Assembly (NCBI RefSeq): GCF_003013395.1
Contig: NZ_PXZM01000007.1
Coordinates: 36,153 to 100,152 of the forward strand
Direction of reading: 5' to 3'
DNA length: 64,000 nucleotides
Origin: Brevibacillus fortis
Lineage (GTDB): Bacteria; Bacillota; Bacilli; Brevibacillales; Brevibacillaceae
The notes under the pieces were generated by a model. It did not search any database and was not told the DNA's origin. It saw only the letters and a program-made list of their open reading frames with translations. Positions 23,802 to 34,031 of the stretch are shown here, in pieces. A program made the position numbers and the translations under genes. How positions within the stretch are numbered: position 1 is the first letter of the stretch; each line of letters opens with the position of its first letter.

Positions 23802-23829
23802 TTGACAAATTTTGAGCAGTGGCTATATA
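23802..23829 (+). promoter_or_regulatory. Promoter of glpFK
   Basis: TTGACA (23802-23807), 16-bp spacer, TATATA (23824-23829), just upstream of the glp leader. Confidence 0.6.
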
Positions 23830-23845
23830 GTAGGTCTTAAGTTAA

Positions 23846-23928
23846 TAGTGCTGTGGAGATTGGGAGATCAGCTAATATTTGCAAAATGAGGGCATTGGCT
23901 CTTGTTTTGCGAGTATTAGCTTTTTTAT
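23846..23928 (+). promoter_or_regulatory. GlpP-type antiterminator leader of glpFK
   Basis: The motif TAGTGCTGTGGAGA leads into a long stem (23869-23886 with 23904-23921) ended by a T run: a terminator inside the leader, before glpF. The same TGCTGTGGAGA box precedes a second terminator ahead of glpD (26446-26532). In B. subtilis GlpP with glycerol-3-phosphate prevents termination at such leaders. glpP is in this locus. Confidence 0.8.
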
Positions 23929-23964
23929 TTTCTCTCCAGACAATCAGCAAAGGAGTTGGCGGAT

Positions 23965-23978
23965 TGTAAGCGCTTTAC
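23965..23978 (+). promoter_or_regulatory. Possible CcpA cre site
   Basis: TGTAAGCGCTTTAC matches the cre consensus at most positions (last two differ). It lies between the leader terminator and the glpF start, where carbon catabolite repression could act as a roadblock. Confidence 0.4.
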
Positions 23979-24021
23979 GGAAGAAGGTTTACGTTTTTTC
24001 CAAAAAGGGGGAGGATGGGGC

Positions 24022-24852
24022 ATGTCTATTTATGTAGGGGAATTGATCGGGACGATGATCTTGATCATTTTGGGGGCAGGTGTTTGCGCCGGACAGAACT
24101 TGAAAAAGGCGTATTCCCAAAACGGCGGTTGGATTGTGATTGCGCTGGGTTGGGGGCTGGCAGTTGCGTGCGGAGCGTATGCAGTAGGGAGTATTAGCGG
24201 AGCGCATTTGAATCCGGCACTTACGATTGCACTGGCCAGCATTGGTCAATTTCCGTGGGAGCATGTGCCGGGCTACGTGGCGGCTCAACTGATTGGGGCA
24301 TTTATGGGAGCGACGTTCGTTTGGATCTTTTATTATCCACATTGGCGTGAGACGAATGATGCAGGAGCCAAATTAGGGGTATTTGCAACGGGTCCAGCAA
24401 TTCCCAATACCGTCGCGAATCTGTTCAGCGAAATATTAGGTACGTTTTTCTTGGTGCTCGGTCTACTGGCGATTGGAGCGAATAAATTTGCAGAAGGACT
24501 GAATCCGTTTATCGTTGGCTTCCTGATTGTCGCCATTGGTTTATCTCTTGGCGGAACTACCGGCTATGCGATCAATCCGGCGCGTGACCTAGGACCTCGT
24601 CTCGCCCATGCGCTCTTGCCCATCCACGGCAAAGGAAAGTCCAACTGGCGCTACGCATGGATTCCTGTTGTTGGACCTATCATTGGAGCAGTTAGCGGAG
24701 CATTTTTTTACAAATGGACGTTTACAGATCATTCACTGACAGGTGTAATAGCATTAGCGGCTTTCATGGTGATTGCCATCGTAATCGGTATGACAAGCAA
24801 AAAATCAATCAGCAGCAAGGAGCGACTCGCATCCGAAAGTGCGCGTTCCTAG
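24022..24852 (+). CDS. glpF: Glycerol uptake facilitator GlpF (aquaglyceroporin)
   Basis: 276 residues of the MIP family. The two half-helix NPA motifs are present: AHLNPALTIAL (~65-75) and YAINPARDLGPR (~196-207); the Asp after the second NPA-R is typical of glycerol channels rather than water channels. Six membrane helices can be counted. The ATG at 24022 has GGGGGAGG upstream; in-frame codons before it (from 23956) overlap the leader. First gene of glpF-glpK-glpD-glpP, feeding glycerol to the kinase immediately downstream. Confidence 0.93.
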   Translation: MSIYVGELIGTMILIILGAGVCAGQNLKKAYSQNGGWIVIALGWGLAVACGAYAVGSISGAHLNPALTIALASIGQFPWEHVPGYVAAQLIGAFMGATFVWIFYYPHWRETNDAGAKLGVFATGPAIPNTVANLFSEILGTFFLVLGLLAIGANKFAEGLNPFIVGFLIVAIGLSLGGTTGYAINPARDLGPRLAHALLPIHGKGKSNWRYAWIPVVGPIIGAVSGAFFYKWTFTDHSLTGVIALAAFMVIAIVIGMTSKKSISSKERLASESARS

Positions 24853-24870
24853 ACATAAAGAAAACAATGA

Positions 24871-26406
<1,536 letters not shown>

Positions 26407-26445
26407 TTTTTGTGTAAAAGAGGTCTAAAGTTAAAGATAAGTTAA

Positions 26446-26532
26446 TCATGCTGTGGAGACTACGGAGACAGCCAGTATCAGAAGGGCAATGACATTGCAT
26501 TGCTTCTTTTGGATATTGGCTGTCTTTTTCTT
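26446..26532 (+). promoter_or_regulatory. GlpP-type antiterminator leader of glpD
   Basis: TCATGCTGTGGAGAC, sharing TGCTGTGGAGA with the glpF leader, leads into the stem GACAGCCAGTATCAGAAG (26467-26484) / CTTCTTTTGGATATTGGCTG (from 26503) and a T run, directly before the glpD ribosome site. Confidence 0.8.
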
Positions 26533-26553
26533 TTAGAGAGGATGAGAAGAACG

Positions 26554-28224
26554 ATGAAGGATCAACTTGCATTATCATCAAGTCAACGCCAGGCTTGTCT
26601 GGATAAAATGGCAAACAATCAACTCGATCTTTTGGTGATTGGCGGTGGGGTGACGGGAGCAGGTATTGCCCTCGACGCAGCCGCGAGAGGTCTGAGTGTC
26701 GGACTCGTGGAAAAACAGGACTTCGCTGCGGGCACCAGCAGTCGCTCTACCAAGCTCGTTCATGGAGGATTGCGCTATCTGAAGCAGGGCGATGTACAAC
26801 TGGTGCGGGAAGTAGGCAGGGAGCGAGCCATTTTGTATCGCAATGCGCCACATATCGTCATCCCGGAAAAAATGATTTTGCCCATCGTGAAAAATGGTAC
26901 CTATGGTAAGCTGGCTACTTCGGTTGGCCTGTATGTTTACGATGTGTTGGCTGGAGTCGAACGAAAAGAACGTCGCATCATGCTGAACAAAGAGAAAACG
27001 GTGGAGGCAGAACCGCTTTTGCGCCGAGATATTCTCAAGGGCGGCGGACTCTATTTCGAATATCGGACAGATGATGCTAGACTTACGATTGAGGTCATGA
27101 AAACAGCAAGCTCGAACGGGGCACTGTGCGTGAATTATACAGAAGCCACTGGTTTTATTTATGAAAATGGCAAGGTCGTCGGGATTCACGCCAAGGATTT
27201 GACAACGGGTGCAGAGTATTCTCTTCATGCCAAAAAAATTGTCAACGCAGCAGGGCCATGGGTGGATCAGCTTCGAGAAAAAGACCACTCCCTGTACGGC
27301 AAGCGCCTCCACCTGACAAAAGGTGTCCATCTGGTCGTTCCGTATAACAGGCTACCGTTGAAGCAGGCCGTTTATTTCGATGTATCCGATGGGCGCATGC
27401 TGTTTGCCATTCCGCGCAATAACAGTACGTATATCGGTACGACTGACACGAATTACAAAGGTGTGCTGGAACGCCCAACGGTGACGAGAGAAGACATGGA
27501 GTATGTATTGAAAGCAGCAAACGAAATGTTTCCTTTTGTGAAGCTGACGGAACAGGATGTCAGTTCCAGCTGGGCAGGACTCAGACCGCTGATCCACGAA
27601 GATGGCAAGTCACCTTCTGAGCTGTCACGCAAGGACGAGATTTTTTATTCCAAAAGCGGGCTGATTACGATTGCAGGTGGAAAATTGACGGGCTTCCGCA
27701 AGATGGCCGAGCGCATTGTAGATGTGGTGGTCAAGCAGTTGACCGAAGAAGAGGGCAGAGCATTTGGAGCATGTCGGACAGACAAAATCGTTCTCGCTGG
27801 CGGAAAATTTGACTCGGCAGCCAAGATTCCTGTATTTGTGAAAGCACAGGCAGAGCGGCTTCGCCAATGGGGAATCACCGAGGAGCAAATTCGCGTCCTT
27901 GTCGGGAAATATGGAAGCAACAGTGAGCAAATCGTATCGATGTGTCTTGAGCTTTTGACACAAAATGCTCAAAATGTGTCTCCGATCGAAGCACTGCTGA
28001 AAGCAGAACTGCGCTACGCTGTAGAGGAAGAAATGGTCATGACCATGAGCGATTTTCTGATTCGTCGCAGTGGCAGACTATTCTTCGAGAGGGATACATT
28101 GGAGCCCGTGTATCGAATGGTGGGAGAAGAGCTCGCTCATGAGCTGCAATGGTCAGATGAGAGGAAAGAACATGAAATAAAAGCGTTTGAAGAGGAATAT
28201 CATCTTGCGAAAACATTTCAATAG
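26554..28224 (+). CDS. glpD: Aerobic glycerol-3-phosphate dehydrogenase GlpD
   Basis: 556 residues. N-terminal FAD dinucleotide fold LLVIGGGVTGAGIALDAAAR (~25-44), GlpD motifs GTSSRSTKLVHGGLRYL (~61-77) and GRERAILYRNAPH, and a C-terminal DAO_C domain (~400-540). It oxidises glycerol-3-phosphate to dihydroxyacetone phosphate at the membrane and passes electrons to quinone. The ATG at 26554 is preferred; the in-frame ATG at 26542 touches the ribosome site AGAGAGG. Expression is gated by the leader just upstream. Confidence 0.94.
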   Translation: MKDQLALSSSQRQACLDKMANNQLDLLVIGGGVTGAGIALDAAARGLSVGLVEKQDFAAGTSSRSTKLVHGGLRYLKQGDVQLVREVGRERAILYRNAPHIVIPEKMILPIVKNGTYGKLATSVGLYVYDVLAGVERKERRIMLNKEKTVEAEPLLRRDILKGGGLYFEYRTDDARLTIEVMKTASSNGALCVNYTEATGFIYENGKVVGIHAKDLTTGAEYSLHAKKIVNAAGPWVDQLREKDHSLYGKRLHLTKGVHLVVPYNRLPLKQAVYFDVSDGRMLFAIPRNNSTYIGTTDTNYKGVLERPTVTREDMEYVLKAANEMFPFVKLTEQDVSSSWAGLRPLIHEDGKSPSELSRKDEIFYSKSGLITIAGGKLTGFRKMAERIVDVVVKQLTEEEGRAFGACRTDKIVLAGGKFDSAAKIPVFVKAQAERLRQWGITEEQIRVLVGKYGSNSEQIVSMCLELLTQNAQNVSPIEALLKAELRYAVEEEMVMTMSDFLIRRSGRLFFERDTLEPVYRMVGEELAHELQWSDERKEHEIKAFEEEYHLAKTFQ

Positions 28225-28237
28225 GGGTGATTCGTGA

Positions 28238-28792
28238 TTGGCAAACCAGATCAATCAAGTCATACTTCCTGCCGCCCGGACATTAAAAGAATTTGATGAA
28301 CTCATGGAAAGCTGCTACGAGCGCATTATTTTGCTGAATGCCCATGTAGCGCAAGTAAAGCCATTAGGAAAACGGGCCAGAGCGTTCGGGAAAAAACTGC
28401 TGATCCATGCTGATCTCATCGACGGCTTGAAGTCTGATGAATATGCGATGGAGTTTCTTGCGCAAGAAGCACAGCCCGAAGGAATTATCACCACACGGAA
28501 CAGTGCCATTCTTGCCGCCAAGAAAAAAGGGCTGATTTCCATCCAACGACTTTTTCTCATTGATACGATGGCATTAGATAGCAGTCTTACCCAGCTTGCG
28601 AGAACCAAACCGGATTACGTCGAGGTTTTGCCAGGAATCATTCCCCACCTGATCGAAGAAATTACTATGCGAACCCAGATCCCGGTCATCGCTGGAGGTT
28701 TTATTCGCACGAAGGAAGATGTAGATCGCGCCATTCAAGCGGGTGCGACATCCGTAACGACGTCTCGCAGAGAATTGTGGACGAAATCATAA
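28238..28792 (+). CDS. glpP: Glycerol operon antiterminator GlpP
   Basis: 184 residues, the family size. Typical segments: RIILLNAHVAQVKPLGKRAR, LLIHADLIDGLKSDEYAMEF, QPEGIITTRNSAILAAKKKG and IPVIAGGFIRTKEDVDRAIQ, followed by GATSVTTSRRELW. The fold is a TIM-barrel-like glycerol-3-phosphate sensor that binds leader mRNA and prevents termination. The TTG start at 28238 is supported by GGGGTG eight bases upstream. In B. subtilis glpP precedes glpFK; here it is last in the locus. Confidence 0.93.
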   Translation: MANQINQVILPAARTLKEFDELMESCYERIILLNAHVAQVKPLGKRARAFGKKLLIHADLIDGLKSDEYAMEFLAQEAQPEGIITTRNSAILAAKKKGLISIQRLFLIDTMALDSSLTQLARTKPDYVEVLPGIIPHLIEEITMRTQIPVIAGGFIRTKEDVDRAIQAGATSVTTSRRELWTKS

Positions 28793-28811
28793 GGGCATCA
28801 AGGTTGTCAAA

Positions 28812-28849
28812 AGCCGGTCATTCCTGCTCGAAGGAATACCGGTTTTTTT
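28812..28849 (+). terminator. Terminator of the glp locus
   Basis: CCGGTCATTCCT (28814-28825) / AGGAATACCGG (28832-28842), then seven T. Confidence 0.8.
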
Positions 28850-29003
28850 GTGTTTGTCCGTAAAGAAAATAGGTAGATGACGGTGATAGAGGAGATAGGT
28901 GGATACCCTTTTATTTGTATAGAGGTCATTAGTCTATGCGGATGAATGTCACCGTGCATATACACATATAGTCACCAAAAATAAGAGGAAAGAAGGCGGT
29001 TGC

Positions 29004-29201
29004 GTGAATTATCCAAGCGGGAACTGGCCATCATCGTATTCCAGTCGGTCTGGGCAGTCTTCCTATTATCCATGGCAAAGAGATGATTGGGGTCGTGGTC
29101 GAGACTGGGATCGAGGACGTGGGCATGACTGGGATCGTCGACGCAGATGTCCAGATTTCTGTCGGCGTTGCCATCCTAGATGCTGTGGTGGCTGGCGCTA
29201 A
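29004..29201 (+). CDS. Small Arg/Trp/Cys-rich protein
   Basis: 65 residues from a GTG with GAAAGAAGGCGG upstream. N-terminus is Ser/Tyr/Trp-rich (SGNWPSSYSSRSGQSSYYPW); the middle repeats RDWDRGRGHDWDRRRR; the end is CPDFCRRCHPRCCGGWR with five Cys. Such tiny, basic, aromatic/Cys-rich proteins in spore formers are often coat or surface components, but no family is recognised. A terminator follows, supporting an independent gene. Confidence 0.5.
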   Translation: MNYPSGNWPSSYSSRSGQSSYYPWQRDDWGRGRDWDRGRGHDWDRRRRCPDFCRRCHPRCCGGWR

Positions 29202-29246
29202 TTATCCTCTTTTTTCAGAAGATAAAAACGGAAGTGTAATGGTTTG

Positions 29247-29288
29247 GAGCCAAATCTTGTGGAGCATTCGAGATTTGGCTCTTTCTTT
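29247..29288 (+). terminator. Terminator
   Basis: GAGCCAAATCT (29247-29257) / AGATTTGGCTC (29271-29281), then TTTCTTTT. Confidence 0.75.
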
Positions 29289-29381
29289 TGGAAAAGGTGG
29301 AAAACGTGGTGAATCAAGAGATACAGGCTTTTTCGCTTCAAAGATTTGACTGTGCTTGTTTTGTTCTCTCCGGCGGAATAT

Positions 29382-29624
29382 TCGTAAAACAGCCTTGATC
29401 CTCACGACCCCTTCTTCGATCTGTGCCTCATTAGTGTTGCCGTATCCGAGAATAATTTTATCCGTATGATTACCTTTGACATAGCGTGTTCCTCGACCGG
29501 GTAGCGGGTAGACCCGCACTCTGGCTTGCTCCAGTGCAGCCAGGACGTCTGGTGTGAAGCGAATCGTTGGAAAAGCAGCTACGATGTGCAGACCAAGGGG
29601 CGATAGGCAGATATTGACGGAAGC
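29382..29624 (-). pseudogene. MocR-family aminotransferase-domain remnant
   Basis: About 80 codons resembling the C-terminal end of a MocR/PdxR-type regulator: SPLGLHIVAAF, FTPDVLAALEQARVRVYPLP, and DKIILGYGNTNEAQIEEGV followed by VRIKAVL. The natural end is missing: the frame reads on through the terminator at 29247-29288. Upstream codons (cysteine-rich, unlike the family) are noise. The DNA-binding half is absent, so this is a decayed fragment. Confidence 0.65.
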
Positions 29625-29691
29625 TGCTCCATATCCATCCCGTACGCATCTGTCGGAACGAGCAAGGCATAGCGGCCAGCATTTGTTGATC

Positions 29692-29895
29692 AGCATAGAG
29701 GAATCGACGAAAACAGAGGCGATCATAAGTATGTATGAGCGCTTGGCACAGCGACATGAAAATGTGGGCATGACGATTCAAGCGCATTTGCACCGCTCTT
29801 TGGATGATGTGAAACGAGTGCTCGAACTCCCAGGAAAAATTCGCTTGGTCAAAGGCGCATGTAAGGAACCTCAGGAAATCGCATTGGCACGTTCA
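29692..29895 (+). pseudogene. Proline dehydrogenase remnant
   Basis: About 68 codons match the middle of PutB/FadM-type proline dehydrogenases: SIEESTKTEAIISMYERL, NVGMTIQAHLHRSLDDV and PGKIRLVKGACKEPQEIA. The full enzyme is ~300 residues; both ends are missing and the flanking codons in the same frame look random. It lies head-on to the MocR remnant. Proline catabolism genes are often paired with their own regulators, so the two relics may come from one lost locus. Confidence 0.7.
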
Positions 29896-29994
29896 GATCG
29901 ACTGGCGGAGCACCCGCCTCATGTGCATCAGGCGATAGCGGATATGTTTGATCCGGCGAGGCTTCAGGATGTAGGGTATGGCATAGGAAAACGT

Positions 29995-31086
29995 TCAATT
30001 TGATGTGGGATGCTGCAAAGGTATGGTAAACCAGAAAGAATGCTGCTCCCCTTGTGACTGCAACCCTACTTTTCCGTTCTGTTGCTCGATAATTTCCTTT
30101 ACGAGAGATAAGCCTAATCCCGATCCACCTGTATCCCTGCTCCGAGACGAATCTAACCGATAGAATCGCTCAAAGATGAGGGATTCTTTTTCTTTCGGAA
30201 TCGGCTGGCCGATATTCGTGACGGTAACCTGGTAGACAGACTCAGTGTGCTTTCCTGTAATAGTCACCCAGCCACCCTCGTCATATTGCAGCGCATTCGT
30301 CAGGAGATTATGCAGCACTTGTTTTAGCCCGTCTTCATCTCCAATTACTTGAGCTGTCTCTATATCGGAGAATATAGCTATTTCTTTGTTCCTGAACTCC
30401 AAAGAAAAATGCTCGATACAAGATTCCATAATCTTATCGATAGCGAGTACACTCATTTTATTGTCGTTCGATATTTTCTTTCCTTGCCAGACATTTAATT
30501 GGTGCAACTGTTCTATCAAACGGGTAATGCGTATGGATTCTTCGTGAAGGGATTGGAACAGCTCGGCCGAGCCCTGAATAATCCCAGAGCTTAGCGCTTC
30601 CAGATACCCGTTAATATTGGTTAATGGGGTACGCAGTTCATGGGCAATATCAGACAGCATTTTTTTTCGTAGCTCTTCGACTTGTTTCAATTTCAGGCTT
30701 AACTGATTAAAATCAGCCGTCAACTGTCCGATTTCATCGCGAACACGAATGGATAGGGGATCAGGCATGTCTCCTTGAGCCATTTGTCGTGTAGCACTCC
30801 CTAATTTCTTGAGTGGTTGAAGCAGCTTCTTGACGAAAAAGTAGTGGAAAATCCCTGCAATTACCGCTGTTGCCAAACTGGCTTTGATCAAAAAAGTCTG
30901 CATCGTTTGCGTAAAAGCAACACTCTCTTCTGGACTTACAGAGGGGGAGTTTGCAAATAGCAAGCAGGCATAGTCTTTCACAGTAACGCCAGCAAGCCAG
31001 ATCGCGATTCCGATTACAGCTGCGTTTATCAAAATAAGTTTCCATAAAATATTGATGCGAACAGGATTATTTTTGATAAGCAACAA
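29995..31086 (-). CDS. Sensor histidine kinase
   Basis: About 363 residues. Two membrane helices (~10-35 and ~63-85) enclose a short external loop with one Cys (KDYACLLFAN). Then HAMP (~85-137), HisKA with the phosphorylated His in SDIAHELRTPLTN and HATPase with N box LHNLLTNALQYDEGG, FERFYRLDSSRSRD (F box) and TGGSGLGLSLVKEI (G box). Start uncertain: the frame is open to an ATG at 31134 inside the regulator gene; the TTG at 31086 after GGGGAATGGGG gives a shorter overlap of 20 bp. Last gene of a leftward operon with CcdA and a thioredoxin; signal probably redox- or envelope-related. Confidence 0.88.
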   Translation of the reverse strand: MLLIKNNPVRINILWKLILINAAVIGIAIWLAGVTVKDYACLLFANSPSVSPEESVAFTQTMQTFLIKASLATAVIAGIFHYFFVKKLLQPLKKLGSATRQMAQGDMPDPLSIRVRDEIGQLTADFNQLSLKLKQVEELRKKMLSDIAHELRTPLTNINGYLEALSSGIIQGSAELFQSLHEESIRITRLIEQLHQLNVWQGKKISNDNKMSVLAIDKIMESCIEHFSLEFRNKEIAIFSDIETAQVIGDEDGLKQVLHNLLTNALQYDEGGWVTITGKHTESVYQVTVTNIGQPIPKEKESLIFERFYRLDSSRSRDTGGSGLGLSLVKEIIEQQNGKVGLQSQGEQHSFWFTIPLQHPTSN

Positions 31087-31762
31087 AGCGATACCCCATT
31101 CCCCGGATGGTTTCAATGAGCTCGCTGTCACCATCCCATTTCAGTTTTTCTCTCAGCTTGCCGATGTGCACATCAATTGTTCTTTCCGTCACGACCTTTT
31201 CGTTGTGGGGATACAGTTCATCAATGATCTGTTCCCTGGTCAGTATTTGATTGGGGTGCATCATCAAAAAATACAGCAGGCGAAATTCGTGTTGTGTTAG
31301 CGAGATGCTCTCGCCTTGGTAGTGAACTTCCCCGCGTAATGCTTTTATCGTTAAGCCCCGATACGTAATTTTGCTGCATCGTTGGTTCGTTCTACGCAAA
31401 ATGGATTCTACCCGTGCAACGAGTTCACCCGGGCTAAATGGCTTCGTTACATAATCGTCTGCGCCTGATTTCAAGCCATCTATCCGGCTTTGTTCCTCTA
31501 CTTTTGCTGTTAACATGATGATAGGGATTTCTTCCTTCCAATCAGCCCGAATGCTTTTGCAAACTTCTTCTCCACTTACTTTTGGGAGCATTAAATCCAG
31601 AATAACAAGGCAAGGGTCGTATTTTCGAAAGGCATCGAGGGCTTCCTCTCCGTCTCCGGCTTCGTATACCTCATACCCCTCCTTTTCGAGGTACAGGACT
31701 ATGAGTTTACGAATCTTCACGTCATCCTCGACAACTAATATCCCAGTCCCCTTGACTGCCAT
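31067..31762 (-). CDS. OmpR/PhoB-family response regulator
   Basis: 231 residues. Receiver domain with ILVVEDDVKIRKL (acidic pocket), phospho-accepting Asp in CLVILDLMLPKVSGEE, Thr in IIMLTAK and Lys in DDYVTKPFSPGE. The C-terminal winged helix has SLTQHEFRLLYFLMMHPNQI and VTERTIDVHIGKLREKL, ending RGMGYRFV. GGGAGG eight bases before the ATG at 31762 fixes the start. Partner of the overlapping histidine kinase. Confidence 0.94.
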   Translation of the reverse strand: MAVKGTGILVVEDDVKIRKLIVLYLEKEGYEVYEAGDGEEALDAFRKYDPCLVILDLMLPKVSGEEVCKSIRADWKEEIPIIMLTAKVEEQSRIDGLKSGADDYVTKPFSPGELVARVESILRRTNQRCSKITYRGLTIKALRGEVHYQGESISLTQHEFRLLYFLMMHPNQILTREQIIDELYPHNEKVVTERTIDVHIGKLREKLKWDGDSELIETIRGMGYRFVAYQK

Positions 31763-31782
31763 TTCGAAAACCTCCCAACTCA

Positions 31783-32352
31783 CTAATGTATCTGTCCAAC
31801 CATTTTTTCCATCATCTCATAATTCATCGGACCAATCACTTTCTGTTGAATCACGCCATTGGAATCAATCAAAAAGCTGGAAGGTAGTGCTACTACCTGA
31901 TACATGTCCGCTACTTCATTTTTTTCATCCAAGACAACCGGGAATGTAATCTCAAATTCCTGCAAAAACGCAGGGATACTCTCTACATTTTTCTCTGATG
32001 TTGTCATATTTACAGCAAGAATCGTGACATTTTCATCTTTGTATTTCTCATAAAACTTTTGCATGTCCGGCATTTCTGCTCTACACGGTGGACACCAGGT
32101 TGCCCACATATTTGCGATGACTTTTTTTCCTCGCAAATCGGAAAGCTTTATACTTTGTCCATCCAGTGTATTCAACTCGAAGTCAGGAGCCAGGTTGCCC
32201 TGATTAATCCCAACAGTCAGGGAAGAGTCAGGCGTCGATTGTTCACTGCTCGATCGTCTTGCTTCCCGAACATCATTTTTCTGTATGGTATCGTAAGCTC
32301 CCCATCCAACCAGTCCGAGCAAAAGTACAATTACGACTATATTTTTCTTCAT
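31783..32352 (-). CDS. ResA/TlpA-like membrane-anchored thiol-disulfide oxidoreductase
   Basis: 189 residues. An N-terminal anchor (IVVIVLLLGLVGWGAYDTI, ~5-23) exposes a thioredoxin-fold domain outside the membrane: APDFELNTLDGQSIKLSDL, active site WATWCPPCRAEMPD (~88-101) and cis-Pro region VVALPSSFLID. ResA-type proteins reduce apocytochrome c or other envelope disulfides. Electrons would come from CcdA, encoded 17 bp upstream in the same operon. Confidence 0.92.
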   Translation of the reverse strand: MKKNIVVIVLLLGLVGWGAYDTIQKNDVREARRSSSEQSTPDSSLTVGINQGNLAPDFELNTLDGQSIKLSDLRGKKVIANMWATWCPPCRAEMPDMQKFYEKYKDENVTILAVNMTTSEKNVESIPAFLQEFEITFPVVLDEKNEVADMYQVVALPSSFLIDSNGVIQQKVIGPMNYEMMEKMVGQIH

Positions 32353-32369
32353 GGGAAATCATCCTTTCA

Positions 32370-33077
32370 TTATAGCACTGGAGCGAATTGCGCCAGCCAG
32401 GCACTTAATTTTTGTAATTGCCCCGTAAACAGCAGCAAGCCCATCGCAATCAAAATCCAACCATTTATCAGAGACAGCCGTGGCAACCATTTATTTACTT
32501 TTTTCATGACACCTAACGATTTTGTAATCAGTAAAGAAATCAAGAGGAAAGGCACTCCTAAGCCGAGCGAATAAAGCAGCAGCAAAAAGATTCCACTGTA
32601 CATCGTTTCAGCAGATCCGGCCAATAGAAGAATCGAAGATAAAGCGAGGCCAACGCAGGGTGTCCAGCCTGTTCCAAAAGCGAGACCGACCACAAATGAA
32701 TGCCATCCGTTCTTGGGTCCCTTGGTTTCCCACTGCTTTTGAAACATGAGAAAACGAAGGTTTAGTAGCCCAGCTGTCTGTAGACCGAATATGATAATGA
32801 GCAAGCCTGCGACCTTTTCTAAAACCCCGCGATTCGCAGCGAAAAATTGCCCGATCATACTGGCAGAGGCGCCCATCATCATGAAGACCACAGTAAAGCC
32901 AAGTATGAAAAGAAGGGAACGAACCATCAGCACTTTTTTGGAAACACTCATCTTGTCGCCGCTCACATAGGAGCCCGTAAGATTGGCCACATAAGCGGGC
33001 AAAAGCGGAAAAATACAAGGGGAGAAAAACGATAGCATTCCTGCCGCTATAGCAAATAAGATTGAAATTTGATCCAT
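32370..33077 (-). CDS. ccdA: CcdA-type cytochrome c biogenesis / thiol-reductant carrier
   Basis: 235 residues, about six membrane helices. Conserved CcdA elements: FFSPCIFPLLPAYV (Cys-Pro loop, ~20-33) and LAFGTGWTPCVGLALSSILL (second Cys, ~128-147). CcdA passes electrons from cytoplasmic thioredoxin across the membrane to ResA-like proteins. GGAGG eight bases upstream supports the ATG at 33077 and not the longer frame. Its partner lies directly downstream. Confidence 0.92.
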   Translation of the reverse strand: MDQISILFAIAAGMLSFFSPCIFPLLPAYVANLTGSYVSGDKMSVSKKVLMVRSLLFILGFTVVFMMMGASASMIGQFFAANRGVLEKVAGLLIIIFGLQTAGLLNLRFLMFQKQWETKGPKNGWHSFVVGLAFGTGWTPCVGLALSSILLLAGSAETMYSGIFLLLLYSLGLGVPFLLISLLITKSLGVMKKVNKWLPRLSLINGWILIAMGLLLFTGQLQKLSAWLAQFAPVL

Positions 33078-33094
33078 TGAAAAATCCTCCATGC

Positions 33095-33808
33095 TTACGA
33101 TTCTTGCAAGCTTCTTTCTTTGCTGAGATTTTGAAAAAACCAACAGCACAGGGTAATGGCTAAAAAGAATAGTTGCTCACGGGATAAACCCAAAAACACC
33201 GCAATAGAATAACCTTTCAGAAAGCCGCTAAAAATTTGTCCCATGCTATACCAAAGGATGAGTTGATTGATGACATGGGGGTTCCCAATGCGCTCTTTTG
33301 TGCGATACATCCAGATCAGCAGCACGATCGCCAGAAAAAGTTGGCTGAGATCATACAGGCGTGACTGCATTGGATGGTTAAACAAGAGTGGGAACAGAGA
33401 ATAGACGAATTGATAGGTGAACAAGCCCACCGTCATGACTGCGGCGTACAGCCAAAAGGAGATGGTGCGCCTTTGGGATTGAATGTAAAGGAAACAAAGG
33501 ACTACGATTGCAGCCAGCCAAATTCCGCGCTCTCCCCCGGTAAAATAAAGAAGGTAGTATGGATTGTTCAGCACACTAACGGGATTGAAAAGAATGACAC
33601 TAAACTTCCAAATCAGGAAAGCCCAAAAAAGTACATTGGCGATATCCTCCATAATGAGCTTGCTTACAACGATCTGGTTCTTCATCCAATACTTCATGGA
33701 CATATAAGCTGTCAGTGCAGAAAGGGCGATTGCGATGCATTCGTACTTGATAATCAACGGGCCCCAGATGATAACGTCTTGAATGATGTTCCGCCTCCTT
33801 TCTCCCAT
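33095..33808 (-). CDS. Polytopic membrane protein of unknown function
   Basis: 237 residues, about seven membrane helices, no recognised domain; a very hydrophobic protein with the final helix FFLAITLCCWFFQNL. First gene of the ccdA/resA-like/two-component operon, 17 bp before ccdA. Start is odd: the ATG (33808) has no good ribosome site upstream, while a perfect AAGGAGGCGG lies inside the first codons, pointing to a non-ATG start (ATC/ATT) about ten codons later. Likely part of the thiol-relay function or its sensing. Confidence 0.7.
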   Translation of the reverse strand: MGERRRNIIQDVIIWGPLIIKYECIAIALSALTAYMSMKYWMKNQIVVSKLIMEDIANVLFWAFLIWKFSVILFNPVSVLNNPYYLLYFTGGERGIWLAAIVVLCFLYIQSQRRTISFWLYAAVMTVGLFTYQFVYSLFPLLFNHPMQSRLYDLSQLFLAIVLLIWMYRTKERIGNPHVINQLILWYSMGQIFSGFLKGYSIAVFLGLSREQLFFLAITLCCWFFQNLSKERSLQES

Positions 33809-34031
33809 ACTGTAGAACCTGATTGTTAAGATTCATTAAAGAAGCGAAAAAAGCTAAGCTTTCGGTTACGAGAAGGATTTTCCAACAGCCGTGTAAAATC
33901 CACTAGAACTTAGTGACCAAATGACTTCATTTTGAAAAAACTGTAGCTATTTGTCAGGAAATAACGTCAATATCTGTATGAGAAGAAAAGATAGAAAGCC
34001 AAAAGAATTGGTCCGTGGAGGTTTTGAACGA

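Noticed and set aside
29554..30003. 149-codon ORF as a complete gene
   Set aside because: Only codons ~47-114 resemble proline dehydrogenase; the rest is unrelated and partly antisense to the MocR remnant.
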